64,000 nt of DNA, taken from positions 1 through 64,000 of the forward strand of contig JADNRX010000210.1 of the NCBI GenBank assembly GCA_015501595.1, in the 5' to 3' direction. The notes below the pieces were generated by a model. The model saw only the letters and a list, made by a program, of their open reading frames with translations, did not search any database and was not told the DNA's origin. Positions 33,111-45,458 of the stretch are shown piece after piece. A program made the position numbers and the translations under genes. Source of the DNA: Hymenopellis radicata (lineage: Eukaryota; Basidiomycota; Agaricomycetes; Agaricales; Physalacriaceae). Numbering within the stretch: position 1 is the first letter of the stretch; each line of letters begins with the position of its first letter.

Positions 33111-36100
33111 GCGTCGATAGGCTCAGCAACGAGGACGACGGCTACCAGACGGGCGCCACGACTGTCGGTCTCGCTACGCACGGAGCTTAGAAGAAGACTT
33201 GTTCAATATCCGAACAGGAAGGTTCGTGCCCTTCACCTCATTGCGATCACTTTCCGGAATTAACGCTTTGTATTTCGTAGTGACGGCGACTGCAACTATG
33301 TCCCTCTGCCCTACTCTTAGAGTATTTCTGATTTGGTTTCGTGAGGTGTATTAGCGGGCTTAGGAGCGAAAGCGCGGTGTATCGCCGTTGTAACGGGTAG
33401 GACTACATAGCATTTATGCCGTTAGAGACGTCTATTTGTAGACTATGCGAAGAATGCACTTTATTTGTCTAAATCTCAACTGCGCAAAAGTAAGACCAGT
33501 GAAGCAAAGTGAAGCCCATACCCTTCAAAGTGTTACTTGAACTTAGCTACAAAATATATATCTCGAAATAGACACTCGTTAAAGACAGTAGAGAAGCCCA
33601 AAATACTGTCTAGAGTATGGTAGGATATCCTACTCAAACATGGGAAATACCCAAAGTCGGAGAAATTCGCGGACTTACCAGTATGCCACATGTCCACTTT
33701 TACGAACAAGTGAGTAGTCTCGAAACGTCAAATGTAAACTTCTTGAAAACTTCAATCCAGGGGAGCTCAGAAACCTACGCGATCGATGTTAGGAACCCTG
33801 AAGGTCATGTCCGTCTACTCGCTAGGATGATATCCTGTGTTCAGCGCGGAATACTTCCTCCGCACGTCCAGTGGGTATGACAAGCTGCGTCGACGTTCTA
33901 GACATCCCAAGGTCCCGGAATTGAGGGGGAAATATCGTATTCAAAGGTATCCATACGGACCAAGTGACCCCAAGTGATCGGGTAAACTTGCACTCGAACC
34001 ACGTCCAGTCCGATCTTGGACGTGGTTACACCAACGCGTACCTTTGCTTTCCCGCTCTCTGGCGACTCTAGCGGACCTGAATCTACTTGGATACTCCTTC
34101 TAGGCTTACGTAATACTAATTCCGACGGTGCTTGGAGAGCTGGACGCGCTTTTACCCCGACTTTTCGCGTCAACGCCTCAGCGAGGTGTTTAGGACCCTG
34201 ACCATCGATGACACGAGGATTTCTTGAACCCTGTGACGTGTCTGGGGCGTCGACAATCTTATCTTGACCTCTCGGATGTGGGGAAATGACGCAGGTCGTC
34301 GTTCTCCTCCTCCATACCTCCGACAGTTTTGGCGAATCAGTGTTTCCCGCCCAAGCTGGCTTGATCTGGCGACTTGAGCACCTGTATATACCTTGTCTGG
34401 ACTTACTTGCGGTGGCATATTGCCCGTAATCGACAATCACACGACAATAATCCTGAATTCAATATGGCAGTCAGAAGGTTCGTGCCTTTTCCCTTGTCCA
34501 ATCGCTTCAATTTCATTCTGATCCTGTGATATTTGATTAGAACGTAAACATAGACCTATTTCCGGGTCTAGAAGGGCGAAGAGCGCAACACGAAGCGGTG
34601 CGCATCTCCGCCACGAAACTGAGATCTGTAAGTTTTCCAAGTTCTCCGTGTTTAAGCGGCTCAATATGACTCCCATCAGATTTGCAGGGTGATCCTGAAA
34701 CGATTCCAGCACGTTGGAGCTTGGCGACTGAGGAACACGAAGGGAAAGGATGAGTGCTGCACTTATGAGGAGGGGATAAGTTCCTTTCGTTTTGGTTTGG
34801 TTCTCTGAGGTGTAGCAACTTTCACAGTTCAATTGAGATAGGTACTAATGAGATATTTTGGTCTCTATAGGCCGCGCAGGGAGGCTCATTTACGCGGGAC
34901 GCGAGAAACGGCCTGGCGTGGCGGCACGAAATTGCTTGGAAGTTCCAGACGTTTTCGCTCAAGCGGCATTTCTAAGCCACGGAGACCGATTACCCGAAGC
35001 GATTTACGTTTTGATTGGGGCCTGGACTGCTGTAAATGCGATAAAAGGAGGCAAGAATCCGACCAGACCCATCATCCTCCACTTTCTCTCCCTCTTCTCT
35101 CATATTCAGTCTTTATGTTCTCCTCTGCCCTATACCTACCTTTTTACTGTCTCGCAGACCATCTCGCTCTGTCCCCCGACGCTATCGCCATCGACATCCC
35201 GACGCGTTTAAAAGCGTGACCCCGTTTACTGAGTTGATCGTGATCGTGGGTTTCCTCCCGACCACCATCATCCCGCGTCACTCAACTTTTTGTCCCTTGT
35301 CTAGTCGCCTTCAACGCTGCTTCTCACGACGCTTGAACCCTCCCGTAAGTCGTTTCTCTTCCTTGCTCATCAACGAGCTTACTCACCAGCTTTTCAGACT
35401 TTCCTAGTCGGCCAGTAAGCGCCGTCTCGACTGCGACGTTGACACGCCCAATGAGGGACTAGGATACTTTACGCTCTGTTTCCGACGGCGTGAGATGCAT
35501 TGCTCAACTATCCAGTGCGTTGCTGAACGGGCTTTCTCACCGTTTTCTGACATCCCTTTACCCAGGTGTTCTCTTGGTGTTATCTCGTCGTCGTTACTCA
35601 CAGTCGGGTTCCTTTTGGCTTGTCTTCGACGTGCATGAGTCCGACCAACGACGTCCTCTCTCACCGCTGTCCATAGCCCGGTTTCGAAGAGTGTTTCTTT
35701 TTTTTGGTGTATCCTCGTCTTAGAACGGCTCACCGTTGAGTCTCGAGCCTTGGTACGTCGCAGTCCTTCCCTCCATCAACTCTGAACTCAGTATCGTCAC
35801 AGACAGACATCGAGTAATTGCATTCCGGATACCCACGCGACTCCCATGTTTCCTAGTCGACTCATTGGTCTCTGTGTTCTTGACTATTTGGTGAACCTCC
35901 TTCATCGACTGGTATCACCATGTTCGATTGTACCCACAGGTAATTTCTTCTCTTGTCTTTTCAATGCTTGCACTTATTGGTGCTAGCTAGTCTATCCTCA
36001 ACATCACATTGTCCACATCTGTGAGCCGCTACCACATGTGTTTTCTGAATACTTACCATCGTTAGGGCTTCACGCGACTTCCAGGAACTATCTATTCAGC

Positions 36101-38101
36101 CTGCCGCCAACTCGATAACAAGGCTACCTATGTGCCGGGCAAGATCATTTGGCTACGCGCCGGCTGATTGGGGTACTCGCGCACTCGGCTATGCGCTGGG
36201 TGGTTACGACTGATCGCTTCCTGTCTCTCGAGGAAGCAAGTCGTGGACATATGCCACGTTCGCGGTAAGCCGTCTCTTCGCTGTTATCCTGTATACCGAC
36301 TGAAGAACCCTGTTAGTGTATCCCTTAGTAAACGTACCTTCGCCCAATGACCGACTCGCCAGATTTCTTGAAGGGGAGACGGCGGCTTCATGTCGAGGGA
36401 CCTAGCGCTGGCGTGGGATGACTCAACAGGTTTATTCGATAGGGCTTGATGTGTGTATCCTTTTCCCGCCTCGTGTACCTTTGACTTAACCCTCCTTGTC
36501 TTCAGGTTCCGATCTAAATCTGAAGTCCAAGCACCCAAGTTCTACAGGCTGTTAACGCTAGGCAAGACTCGTCTCAACGCTGCTTGATCCTCTACAGTAA
36601 GCGGTATTACTTGTTCTCGTTGATTTCATGTTTACAATAGTTGCAGGTGTTCTTGTTAGCGGTCTTCCTTCGGAGTGAGGACTCCGCATCTGTCGGTGCA
36701 CCTCCAGGGGTCTCGATGCGCGAGAACGTCAACCACGCGACTCTGTTGGCGGTGCGACTACTGTCTTGTTATCATGATACGATAACCTTGACATTGATGT
36801 CAACAAGTAAGTGACATGTTACTCGGGCTCACGTCGCGGTCCTGACCTTGTTCAACAGGTGTTTTGTTGACCGTTCTCTTCACACGGCCGCTGATTTCGA
36901 TCTTGCAACCTAAATGGACACTGACTTCAAAATCACACTGTGGACTCATCATTTGGCTACGTGCCGGTGAACGACGGTTTGGCTTTGCGCCGGCTGATTG
37001 CTATAGGTCGCCACTACTATGACTAGACGCGAGTCCTTACTCGGAGGATGGCGTAGAAGCGCGAGGTGGCGGTCCCGGCGGTCAGTTCCTACGTTGACTT
37101 TCGTTCTTTCCTGGTATGTTATACGCCTCTTGCGACTGATTCCTTATGCTGACGTGTTATTGATTTAGCTAAACGCTCTCAAAATGTTTTCTGTAAGTTT
37201 ATCCTCGATTTTGACCTGATATCGACGTTAACGCTGCTCCTTCGTAGCTGTCGACTTTGGTTACACTAAAACAGCATTCCGGCTATGTAGCCCCCATGTT
37301 TAGCAGCGAGTTCGGTACGTAGCGTGAGATGCTTGACCGACTAGTTGCTGACTATACAATAGTCACCGACTTCCTTTCGCAACTTGGTACTATGTTCGCA
37401 TCGACTCGTTACCTGTTGTGGGTAAGCCGGAATTCCTTCTCCTCAATTGACTGCTGACCTGAGTGTCTTCAGGCCTTTGTTTTCATCTTCAGTACAGGAG
37501 GGAGTATTGACTCGACTCCTGCCCTAGTCCATCTTGGACTAATCTGTGGGGCTTGTTGACGAGTGAATCTCGAGGAGGAACTTTTTGTACGCTGCTGTTC
37601 TCCTTACCTGAGCTTTGTTCTAACTGTCCCGTTTTGTTTCAGGAAAAAGATGTCTTGAGGACTGGGCCGTGGCTATCGACATTACACCAAGGAAACTCTG
37701 GCACACTCGAGTAGTGCCGCCCGGAGATGAAACTTTGTACTGACTTACATACACTACACTCTACATCTATTGCTGTACTTACTCGTCTCGCATACTGTAA
37801 CTCCCTGGTACGTGGGCGCCTCCCTTCATTCGACTCCCTACTGACAACTCATTGACAGACATGACTATGCACGTCTTTGCTAAACAACTCCCCGCCTGAA
37901 CTCGCCCCTCCACACGGGGGAAGAAGACACCAAACACCCGAAGAGCCCACCATGAACGAAGAGGACGACAGAGCGCCACCCACGCCAGTGAGAAGAAGTC
38001 CCCACCGGGAACCCTCCACTCGCGAGGAAGGAGACGTACTCCCTCCGACAGTAAGACGAGGTGAGCGTGAGCCCTCGAAGAAGGGATGTAAGCGACATGC
38101 C
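33111..38101. other. Five kb without recognisable genes
   Basis: Short ORFs only. Repeated pieces: ATCATTTGGCTACG with GCGCCGGCTGATTG at 36144-36170 recurs with an insertion at 36948-37000; CAACGCTGCTT recurs near 35310 and 36574. A 14-bp palindrome GTAGGATATCCTAC is near 33620. Many GT...AG-like segments suggest decayed spliced genes or mobile elements, but no domain could be assigned. Confidence 0.35.
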
Positions 38102-38591
38102 TCTCGATATCCAGCACGATATTCCAGCCATATACACGCAGCCGGTCCTGAAAAAGATCCGAGAGGTCCTCCACAGCGCGTCGTAGTTCAACGTCTCCAG
38201 AACAGATTTTGTCCATCAACGGCGTAAGAGGAAGAATTATGTTTTGCTTGTGCGTAGTATGCGGAACGAGGGCCATGATGCCACGAGCGTTCCTAGTCGG
38301 AACGACTAGAGTAGAGAGGGCGGGAGATAAATCCGCGGGTTTGAGGATTTTGTATGGGACACATTGGAGAGAAATGGCCAGAGAAGCAGGAGGAAGCAGG
38401 CGACAATTGCGTAGAGATAGGTCTTGGGCAATTGCAGCAAGGCGGATATCGCCGGGTCAGCACGAAGGGTGTCGAGCAGAGACAGAAAGTTGTATCTCTC
38501 GATAAACAAGTCAAGAAAATCAGTGTGAGCATGATGGTGATGGTTGGTGATCAAGACGCGTCTGATCGGCAAGCAGATTACATCTACCATG
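38102..38591 (-). pseudogene. 5' fragment of gene Y (second displaced copy)
   Basis: Corresponds to 23465-23965 at high identity: DLFIERYNFLSLLDTLRADPAISALLQLPKTYLYAIVACFLLLLWPFL and MALVPHTTHKQNIILPLTPLMDKI are readable. Compared with the complete gene a base is missing at the start (CTCACAC-TGATTTT) and the reading changes frame again near 38315. The match stops at CTCGATATCC (38102), inside exon 1. Confidence 0.8.
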
Positions 38592-39138
38592 AAGGAAAAA
38601 GGAGTTTATCTCGCAAGTCTAGAGCACTACCGAGATGTAAAGCTTCTAACATGGCTAATGTACCACCTCTACGGCAGGCTCCTGGTACTCAAGGACGAGC
38701 TCAGACTGTAGATCCCAAGAGCGGTGGTCCAGCTCAGAAAATGATAACCCAACCTTACCCCCTGCCATCCATCAAGACTTCACCATTGTTACCTAGTCGG
38801 AATGCTGTTTGCATTTGGAAGACATCCATACATTGTGTACCCGCTTATAATTGGTATCCTGCCCTTGCCGTGGATGTACTACTACTACTACCGTTGTGTC
38901 ACTCGGTGTCTGGGAGCTACATGAGCTCTGACAGACTTCATGGATAGGTGAAGGCTCGGCTGCAGTGTACTTGGCATGAGTGTAACATCGTTGCGCGCTG
39001 GATGAGAGTCCAATGTACAGTCTAGGAGGGCGTGCAAGACGATACAGTCAATAAGTGAAGCTAAAACCATCGTTAGGGGGGGGCATTGCATCAAAGTATG
39101 GATGAGAAGCGAGTGGTGCATTGAGTGAGGACTCCACA
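38592..39138. other. Spacer inside the rearranged zone, no gene seen
   Basis: Separates the gene Y 5' fragment from the gene Y 3' fragment. It does not resemble the missing middle of gene Y. Confidence 0.4.
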
Positions 39139-39141
39139 TTT

Positions 39142-39195
39142 ATCTAGATTGATGCAGGCCTGATTTCACGCTGGATCGTCGTCTTCAAACAGTAA
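39142..39195 (+). pseudogene. 3' end fragment of gene Y (copy beside creC 2)
   Basis: Same last codons of gene Y as at 27456-27508, again convergent with creC. This supports an ancestral order in which gene Y and creC were convergent neighbours. Confidence 0.75.
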
Positions 39196-39261
39196 CATGC
39201 AATTGTACAGATAGCTTTTCCACAGATTGTAAAGATAGAATAAGTTAATCCGGAGAGTACA

Positions 39262-41145
39262 TTAATCAAAAGCCGCAGTGTGGGCGCGATGGCCATTCTT
39301 CCGTGCGCGCAGCGCTAATGGACGAATCCATAGTTTGACGAGTCCCGTTTTGGATGCAGTTAGAACCGAGCGTTGGAGGAAGGCTACGGCGGCGAGGAGG
39401 TCGCCTTCGACTTGCTTCGTCAGTACGGGCTGGACGACGGCAACCTCGTTACGCGAGGGTGCGGGGTGATAGCGCGGGTATGGCTTCTCATCTGTGGGCG
39501 ACACAGAGGGGAGATGGAGAGCAGATCTGTCGTGCCGGAAGGCTAGTGATACAGTTGAAGACATGGATACGCGTTGGTGATGTGTTGCGTGGAATTTTGG
39601 TCTATGTAGTGTGCCACTGGAAAAGTCCCACTAGTAATCGACGATGAGGACCACTATGGGCAAGTATATCTCAAGACGTACGAGTATGAGTTTGTTGTCC
39701 TCGCCGACACTGCCGAAACGGTACGTCCGACCGTCGCAGCGGAGGTCATCGAACGCAACAGACGTGACAAAGGAGGAATGGCCTTGACAGCGCGCGACAA
39801 CGCGTTGTTCCCAGGGGGAGAATATTGTCAAGAGATCATCTTGACCGCCAGTTAATATGAACCTGCCATCCGGTGACCAGGCGATACAAGTCAGCGCGCC
39901 GAAATACGACGCGTAACAGTCTACCAGCTGTTCTGCTAGAGCGTCTATGACCCTCAGGCATCCATCCTCCGAGATGGCACCGACATACTTGACGTCGGGC
40001 GAGAAGACAAAGTCGACGATGCTCTTTCTGGACACGCGCCAGTGGCTCACGGGATTCTTGACCGCCTTTTCTTTCTCGGTTTTGAGCCCAGAGACGGGAT
40101 GCCAGGGCGGCATGGTCACGAATATGTTGTCCACTGGATCCCATTCTTTGGACGAAGATGGATCCTCCGCTTTGAAGGTACCGTCGTCTCGCTCCTTGTC
40201 GTAGACTATGATGGTTCCGTCTGCGTGAGAGACGAGGAAGAGGGTAGAGGAGGAGGGAACCCAGCGGACCGCAGTGCATGGAGAGTTGGAGATGCAGCCC
40301 TACAGATCGAGGTTGGGCAGTGAATCTGCGAGTATTCGGATAGCATACCTGTTTGTTTAGACGCCATATCGTGATGATATAGGATCTGTGGGATCCTTTA
40401 GGATACGGGTTCGAGGACGCGAAGTGGCGGGATACCTAACCAGACAAGATCTCCGGTGCTGAATCCAATAATTACATCCAGTCTCTCCGGCGAGGCCGTG
40501 AATGTATTGACATCGTGGCACGTCGGATGAGCAGAGAATGTCACTCTTGCTAGCGGTTCCTGCGGTATCAATAAGAAGGAGGATAACCTCGTTTACTGAA
40601 TGCCCGACCTTGCTCTTCGACCCAACTTCAACCCAGAGAAAGCTCTTGCCAGAGTTGTAGAACAGAAAAGTAGTATCGCCTTGTTTGGCGTTGAGAGCCT
40701 TGGCGCTGCCTTCTGCGGTCTGGATGCGTGTGATGAACGTCGAGGACGTTGTCCGGATATTCTGCTTTGGCCGCACGACTCGCTTTTTTGCTGGCCCGGC
40801 CGGTGCATGCGCGAATAGGGAATGGGGTTCGATGGATGGGCTGACATCCAGTGCAGGCGAGCCTTCGTCGTCGCCCGTATCGCTACTCGACTGGCTGATA
40901 CCGTCGTCGCGAGACTTGCTCCCGTCCTTCCCTTTATCCTTGCTGCCGACATTGAGCAGCTGAGCAAAGCCCGGGGCACCACCAGGCGCCTTGGATGGCG
41001 GATAGCGTACTACGACGCTAGATACACGTGTGGGGTACGGGGCCAGGGGTACATTGACGTTGTGGGCGACGAGCAGGAACGGTTTGTGTTCCTCGGTGAC
41101 CGAGTAGACGCCCTCGGGAGCAACGAACGTGGAATCATTCTCCAT
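39262..41145 (-). CDS. creC: WD40 protein of the CreC/WDR20 family
   Basis: CreC partners the deubiquitinase CreB in fungal carbon catabolite repression; WDR20 plays the same part with USP12/46. Exons 41145-40597, 40559-40436, 40385-40349, 40299-39682, 39630-39262. The N-terminal part is family-typical (STFVAPEGVYSVTEEH), followed by a Ser/Asp-rich linker, VIIGFSTGDLVWL, and WD repeats: TAVRWVPSSSTLFLVSHADGTI, KSIVDFVFSPDVKYVGAISEDGCLRVID, LTCIAWSPDGRFILTGGQDD, FVTSVAFD, YRFGSVGEDNKLILWDF. Exon 3 needs one more base to join in phase (SRYG to RLNKQG), or a different acceptor 10 bases upstream (exon start 40395), which restores the frame with altered residues. Start ATG at 41145 is preferred over the in-frame GTG at 41199. 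A truncated duplicate lies at 27.6-29.0 kb. Confidence 0.85.
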
Positions 41146-41235
41146 GACCGCAATAGATCGAGGTGACCGATTGAAAGGGTCACGCTCACCGTTGACCACG
41201 ATGATGGCCGTCCCGGATCTTGGCTCACGAAAGGT
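41146..41235. promoter_or_regulatory. Divergent promoter, creC / BCKDH E1-beta
   Basis: Only 90 bases separate the two opposed ATGs, so both genes must share upstream DNA. No clear TATA or CCAAT element was seen. The duplicated creC block ends at 41107, inside creC, so this promoter was not copied to 28.98 kb. Confidence 0.5.
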
Positions 41236-42694
41236 ATGTCTCTTACCACCAGGATCTCCTTTCGACGCCTGTTATGTTCTCGACGCCATTCTCGACGGCC
41301 CTATTCAACAGAGACAGTCGCGGTAGAGCCGCCCCCAGCAGGCGGACATCTGCCATCTGTAGCCACCTCGTCATTGCTCCGAACAACGCGAGATGTTGCG
41401 GTGCGCACGCCGGGAATTGTTTGGGCTGACGAGGACGCCTCTGGGCCGTCGAGAGCCATCGTCGGAGGGAGAGAAACGCGCAAAATGAACATGTATCAAG
41501 CAGTCCGTGACGCCATGAGGTATACCTTGGATAAACGATGATTCTGGCCGTATTCTTACACCGCCTATAGCATTGCGCTTACCAAAGATGATAATGCTGT
41601 GGTATTTGGTGAAGACGTCGCATTTGGAGGCGTCTTTCGCTGCACGATGGTGAATCATTTGTTGTTGAACCTTTCTTACGTGTACTCATTTCCGCTGAGG
41701 AGAACAGGGGTTAGCGGAGGAATTTGGTACGCGTTAAACTATGCAGCATTACAACTAACTTACGCTCAATAGGTCGAGACCGTGTCTTCAACACTCCCCT
41801 CACTGAGCAGGGCATTGTCGGCTTCGGAATTGGTTTGGCTCTTATGGGACATACCGCCATTGCAGAAATACAGTTCGCGGACTACATCTTTCCTGCATTT
41901 GATCAGGTATAATCCATCCTCATTTCCCATCTAGTCACTCTCTCATTCCACGAAAAGCTAGTGAACGAGGCGGCCAAGATCCGCTACCGTTCAGGTGGTT
42001 CGTACAACGTTGGCGGTCTTACAGTTCGCACCCTTCTATGGCGGTGGGCCACGGTGGCCTCTATCATTCCCAGTCTCCCGAAGCTTTCTTCATCGGCGCC
42101 TCTGGATTGAAACTCGTTATACCCCGCTCTCCCATCCAAGCTAAAGGACTGCTTCTCTCAGCTATACGTGATCCCAACCCTGTCATCTTCATGGAGCCCA
42201 AGGTTCTCTATCGCTCGGCCGTTGAGCAAGTCCCCATAGATGACTTCGCTCTTCCTCTAGGACAAGCCGAGACGCTAGTGCGTGGTAATGATCTCACGCT
42301 TTTGACGTGGGGCACTCCAGTGTACCACTGTGAGGCTGCTATGCATCTGCTCGAGAATCCCCCATCCGAGTTGGAGAGTGCCATTCCCAAGTCTTTGCGG
42401 AAAGCCAAGATAGAGCTCATTGATCTGCGGTCGATTATGCCTTGGGACATCGACACTGTCGTCGAGAGCGTTCAGCGCACGGGAAGGCTGGTCATCGTAC
42501 ATGAGGCTGGGATGACGGGAGGGATGGGTGCGGAAATCAGCGCGCAGGTGCAGAAGAAGTGCTTCTTGAAGCTGGAGGCGCCTGTGAGGAGAGTGACTGG
42601 GTGGGACATACCCTCGGCGTTGCAATATGAAAAGTTCCATATTCCGGACGCTATTCGAATAATCGATGCTATTGTTGAAACGCTTTCTTACTAG
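41236..42694 (+). CDS. Branched-chain 2-oxoacid dehydrogenase E1 subunit beta
   Basis: Mitochondrial E1-beta of the complex that decarboxylates 2-oxoacids from Leu, Ile and Val, paired with a ThDP-binding E1-alpha. Exons 41236-41519, 41571-41649, 41708-41726, 41773-41906, 41958-42694. The N-terminus ([24 protein letters not shown]) is Arg/Ser-rich, a matrix-targeting presequence. Hallmarks: [113 protein letters not shown]. Exon 5 needs one extra base at the CCC run 42031-42033 to pass from GGLTVRT to PSMAVGHGG. In a single-copy metabolic gene this looks like a consensus error. Some BCKDH and PDH beta subunits look alike; QSPEAFF and overall wording favour BCKDH. Confidence 0.9.
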
Positions 42695-43848
42695 TTTACT
42701 ACTACGACACTGTACTGTCAGTAATACCTTGCCACTAGGATTCGAACAGATTCGGAAGATACTTCGGTGTCAGCGTCTTCTATTTCTCTCATCCACGCGT
42801 CAAAATGGTATTGGACGTACCGGTACAAAACTGTTCCTTCGTCCCCTTGACTCTTTACGAATGAAAGGCTCTACTAGTACTGTCCCCTCCGACGCGTCAA
42901 TCCGTCGGTCAGTGATGACGTCACGCGTTTCGAATTCTCTTGAAAGAACATCAGACCAGAGTCATATAGCGCTTAGAGAGGCGGTCAGTAAGCCGTCTGC
43001 CCTCTTTCTTCTGAACGACGCGCGCGCCCTACTCGACACGACCAGAGTTCGCGAGCCGGTGCTCGAGTCCTACACGCATGTCGGGCTCCACTTGGTTTCA
43101 GGGGCGACTGCGCGGATAACAAGACGCCACCGAGATCAAGATGGTCTCCCGCCTGGCGACGCGAACACTGATGTGCAGTGCACACTAGGTTTAGAGTTGG
43201 GCTGGAAGGAGTTTACCTTTGCTTGAAATCTATTCTTGAAGACTTACTTACGGTCTAGGCACAGCCGTGCCTGCGCCACTCCGCCGCACGGTCTGATGAC
43301 GAGGCGAAATTTCACCGACTTCATCGCGACGATCTGGTCTGTTTTTAGGGTGCATGAATGATGTTGCTGGGATGGTGGTCTTCGCGTCCGCGTTGCCCTA
43401 GTGGTCACCAACACCACAATTGCTGGGCCATCCAGGCTCTGCTCTATTTCTATTATTAGTATGAGTATACTCATAATACTCTACTGACAGTTGCCGGCCC
43501 CTCTACGCCAGCTGGCAGCTAGACACCACAACAGATGCCTCCGGGTCGCCATAACCACTACAGTGGCCGGTGTTCTACCCGGAGATAAGGACGGACCAAA
43601 GGCAACTATAGTGACCAATACGGTCGTTACGTCCAGGTCAGGTCCCTACTATCTTTTCAAAATTCATGTTCCCTTCGTTCACGACCTTGACCTGTTCCAC
43701 TTGTTGAGCGGACGACGACGGTCTTTTACTTCCTTTCTCCCTGCCCCTTCGTTCAACGTTGGTCTATAGTCCATTCCTTTTCAACCACGCTTCCCAAGCA
43801 ACGCCTCAAAACACTGTCCTGTCCACCCTCCCCCCCTCCTCCTCAAAT
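42695..43848. other. Intergenic, no gene seen
   Basis: About 1.15 kb. ORFs at 42666-43226 and 43491-43769 lack recognisable motifs. The last ~80 bases contain a pyrimidine-rich tract (CCACCCTCCCCCCCTCC) just before the next start, typical of fungal promoters. Confidence 0.45.
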
Positions 43849-44858
43849 ATGCCAGCGCTTTTGAACACTAGAGATGAAAATTCCGAGGTTATGTCCGGGT
43901 CATCCTCCCTCCGCCCTGTGTACATTGCGGGATTCTGCGTAGTCGGCGCTATCCTGATCGGGCTCGCCATCTGGTTGTCCATCCGCATCTATCGACGCCG
44001 TGCGCAGGCCAAACGGGATAACGTGCGCGGTGCCGCGTTCTTGTCTGTAAAGGGCCTCGTCAGAGTGGAAGCTACGGAAAAGGAACCTCTTCCCGAGTAT
44101 GTCTCTTCTCTTGACTTTTTCATTCTCAGATGTCAATAATGATATTCCAGAAATCTGCAAGCCCTCAAAGGCGGCACATTTTCACGCGACCAGCTGACTC
44201 GTTCCGTCGTCCTGCCCGAGAAACCTGACCAGGTGCTCAACCGCAATAACCCGCAGGATGTCCTCGAGTTCCACCGCCAATCCGGCATGTTCCCCCGCGC
44301 CTTCGCGCCCTCGCCCGGCGGCTCCTCCGTCTCCTCCTCCTCCCCACCCCGAAACCCTTCTCCTTCGCCCTCGGTGCAGGCAACCGCGGCTCGGTGATCA
44401 AAGCAGACCGCTCCTCGTTCCTCTCCGTCGGCTCGCGCAACTCCATCATGTCCACCCTCTCCGCGTCCTCCATCGACTCGTCCGCCTCGTCCTCCGCCAC
44501 CGCGCGCAAGGTCCGCCAGGTCTTCAACCCCATCCTCCCCGACGAGCTCACCGTCAGCCCCGGCGAGCGCCTCACGCTCGTGCAGTCCTTTGACGACGGC
44601 TGGTGCGTCGTCGGCCGCGAGAGCAGGGCCGCCGCGTTGGGCAATGCGCGGTCGCTGTTCAAGGCCGCGGCGCCGCAGCAGGACGACGATAGCATCGAGC
44701 TGGGTGTCATACCCGCGTGGTGCTTCATCAAGCCCGCCAAGGGCCTCAAGGCGGAGCGCCCCGTCCGCAGCAGCTCGCTCGGTATCACTGTCCAGATGGA
44801 GGCCCCGGCTTCTCCTCGAGGGAGGAGCTCATTTCTTGGTCCAACTTTTAAATTATGA
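43849..44858 (+). CDS. Membrane-anchored SH3-domain protein
   Basis: Exons 43849-44096 and 44151-44858. One membrane helix at residues ~26-48 (VYIAGFCVVGAILIGLAIWLSIRIY) is followed by an Arg/Lys stop, a linker (DQLTRSVVLPEKPD), a Ser/Pro-rich stretch, and a C-terminal SH3 domain: VRQVFNPILPDELTVSPGERLTLVQSFDDGWCVVGRES, then LGVIPAWCFIKP. This layout is shared by many fungal plasma-membrane proteins proposed to act in polarity or stress signalling; the partner is unknown. Exon 2 needs one extra base at the CCC of AACCCTTC (about 44355) to pass from SPPRNP to FSFALGAGNRGS; without it a stop follows at 44397. A related SH3 segment is carried inside the transposon at 26.25 kb. Confidence 0.8.
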
Positions 44859-45099
44859 TGATGTTTTAGTGTATCTTCCTGACCAGCCAGTGTCCTCCAT
44901 ACCCCCAGCTCCCAGCAGTTGTACTGCTGCCACGCTTTATCGTTTATCGTTGCAGATTTAAGTAGTTACGTGTTCCCCATGTTGTAGCTCTAAATGTTGA
45001 GTTTTTCTGCGGAATCTCTTGGGTGACTTCTGAGTGTGTAGTAGCCGTAGACTATACTTAGACTTGTATATTAAATTTCTTGAGAATGCAGGCCGCTCT

Positions 45100-45455
45100 C
45101 TCAACGTATAATGAGTATAAGTGGGGGCTGACCATTCCCTCCCCAAAACGATGTAAAGACAATGCCAACATACTTGTACTGGGATACCAGCGCCACTTTT
45201 CCATCTACGACCAGAGGACGAATGTGCTGTATGGCTGGTAGTGGACCAAATACCACCCATTCGGTCTTTGGCACGCTGATCGTCATGAAGTTTGCGCAAC
45301 TGGATCCCGGAGGGCGACATCGTCTGCTTGTTCGACATGAGATATGGCGCGCCCCATAAGATAGGCATCTTGAGCAATTGCCGCATCCAAGTCTGCACCG
45401 TGACAGAAGACATTCCACAGAACGAGAGATTCGGTATCGCCCGTAAAGTCCACAA
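45100..45455 (-). mobile_element. Reverse-transcriptase fragment of a non-LTR element
   Basis: Minus-strand readings contain the RT catalytic motif (QADDVAL) and, in another frame, CANFMTISVPKTEWVVFGPLP followed by VDGKVALVSQYKYVGIVFTS. The latter is the post-catalytic region of fungal LINE-type reverse transcriptases. Only about 110 codons remain and frame changes separate the two parts, so it is a dead scrap. It lies directly downstream of the first Zn2Cys6 gene. Confidence 0.65.
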
Positions 45456-45458
45456 CTT

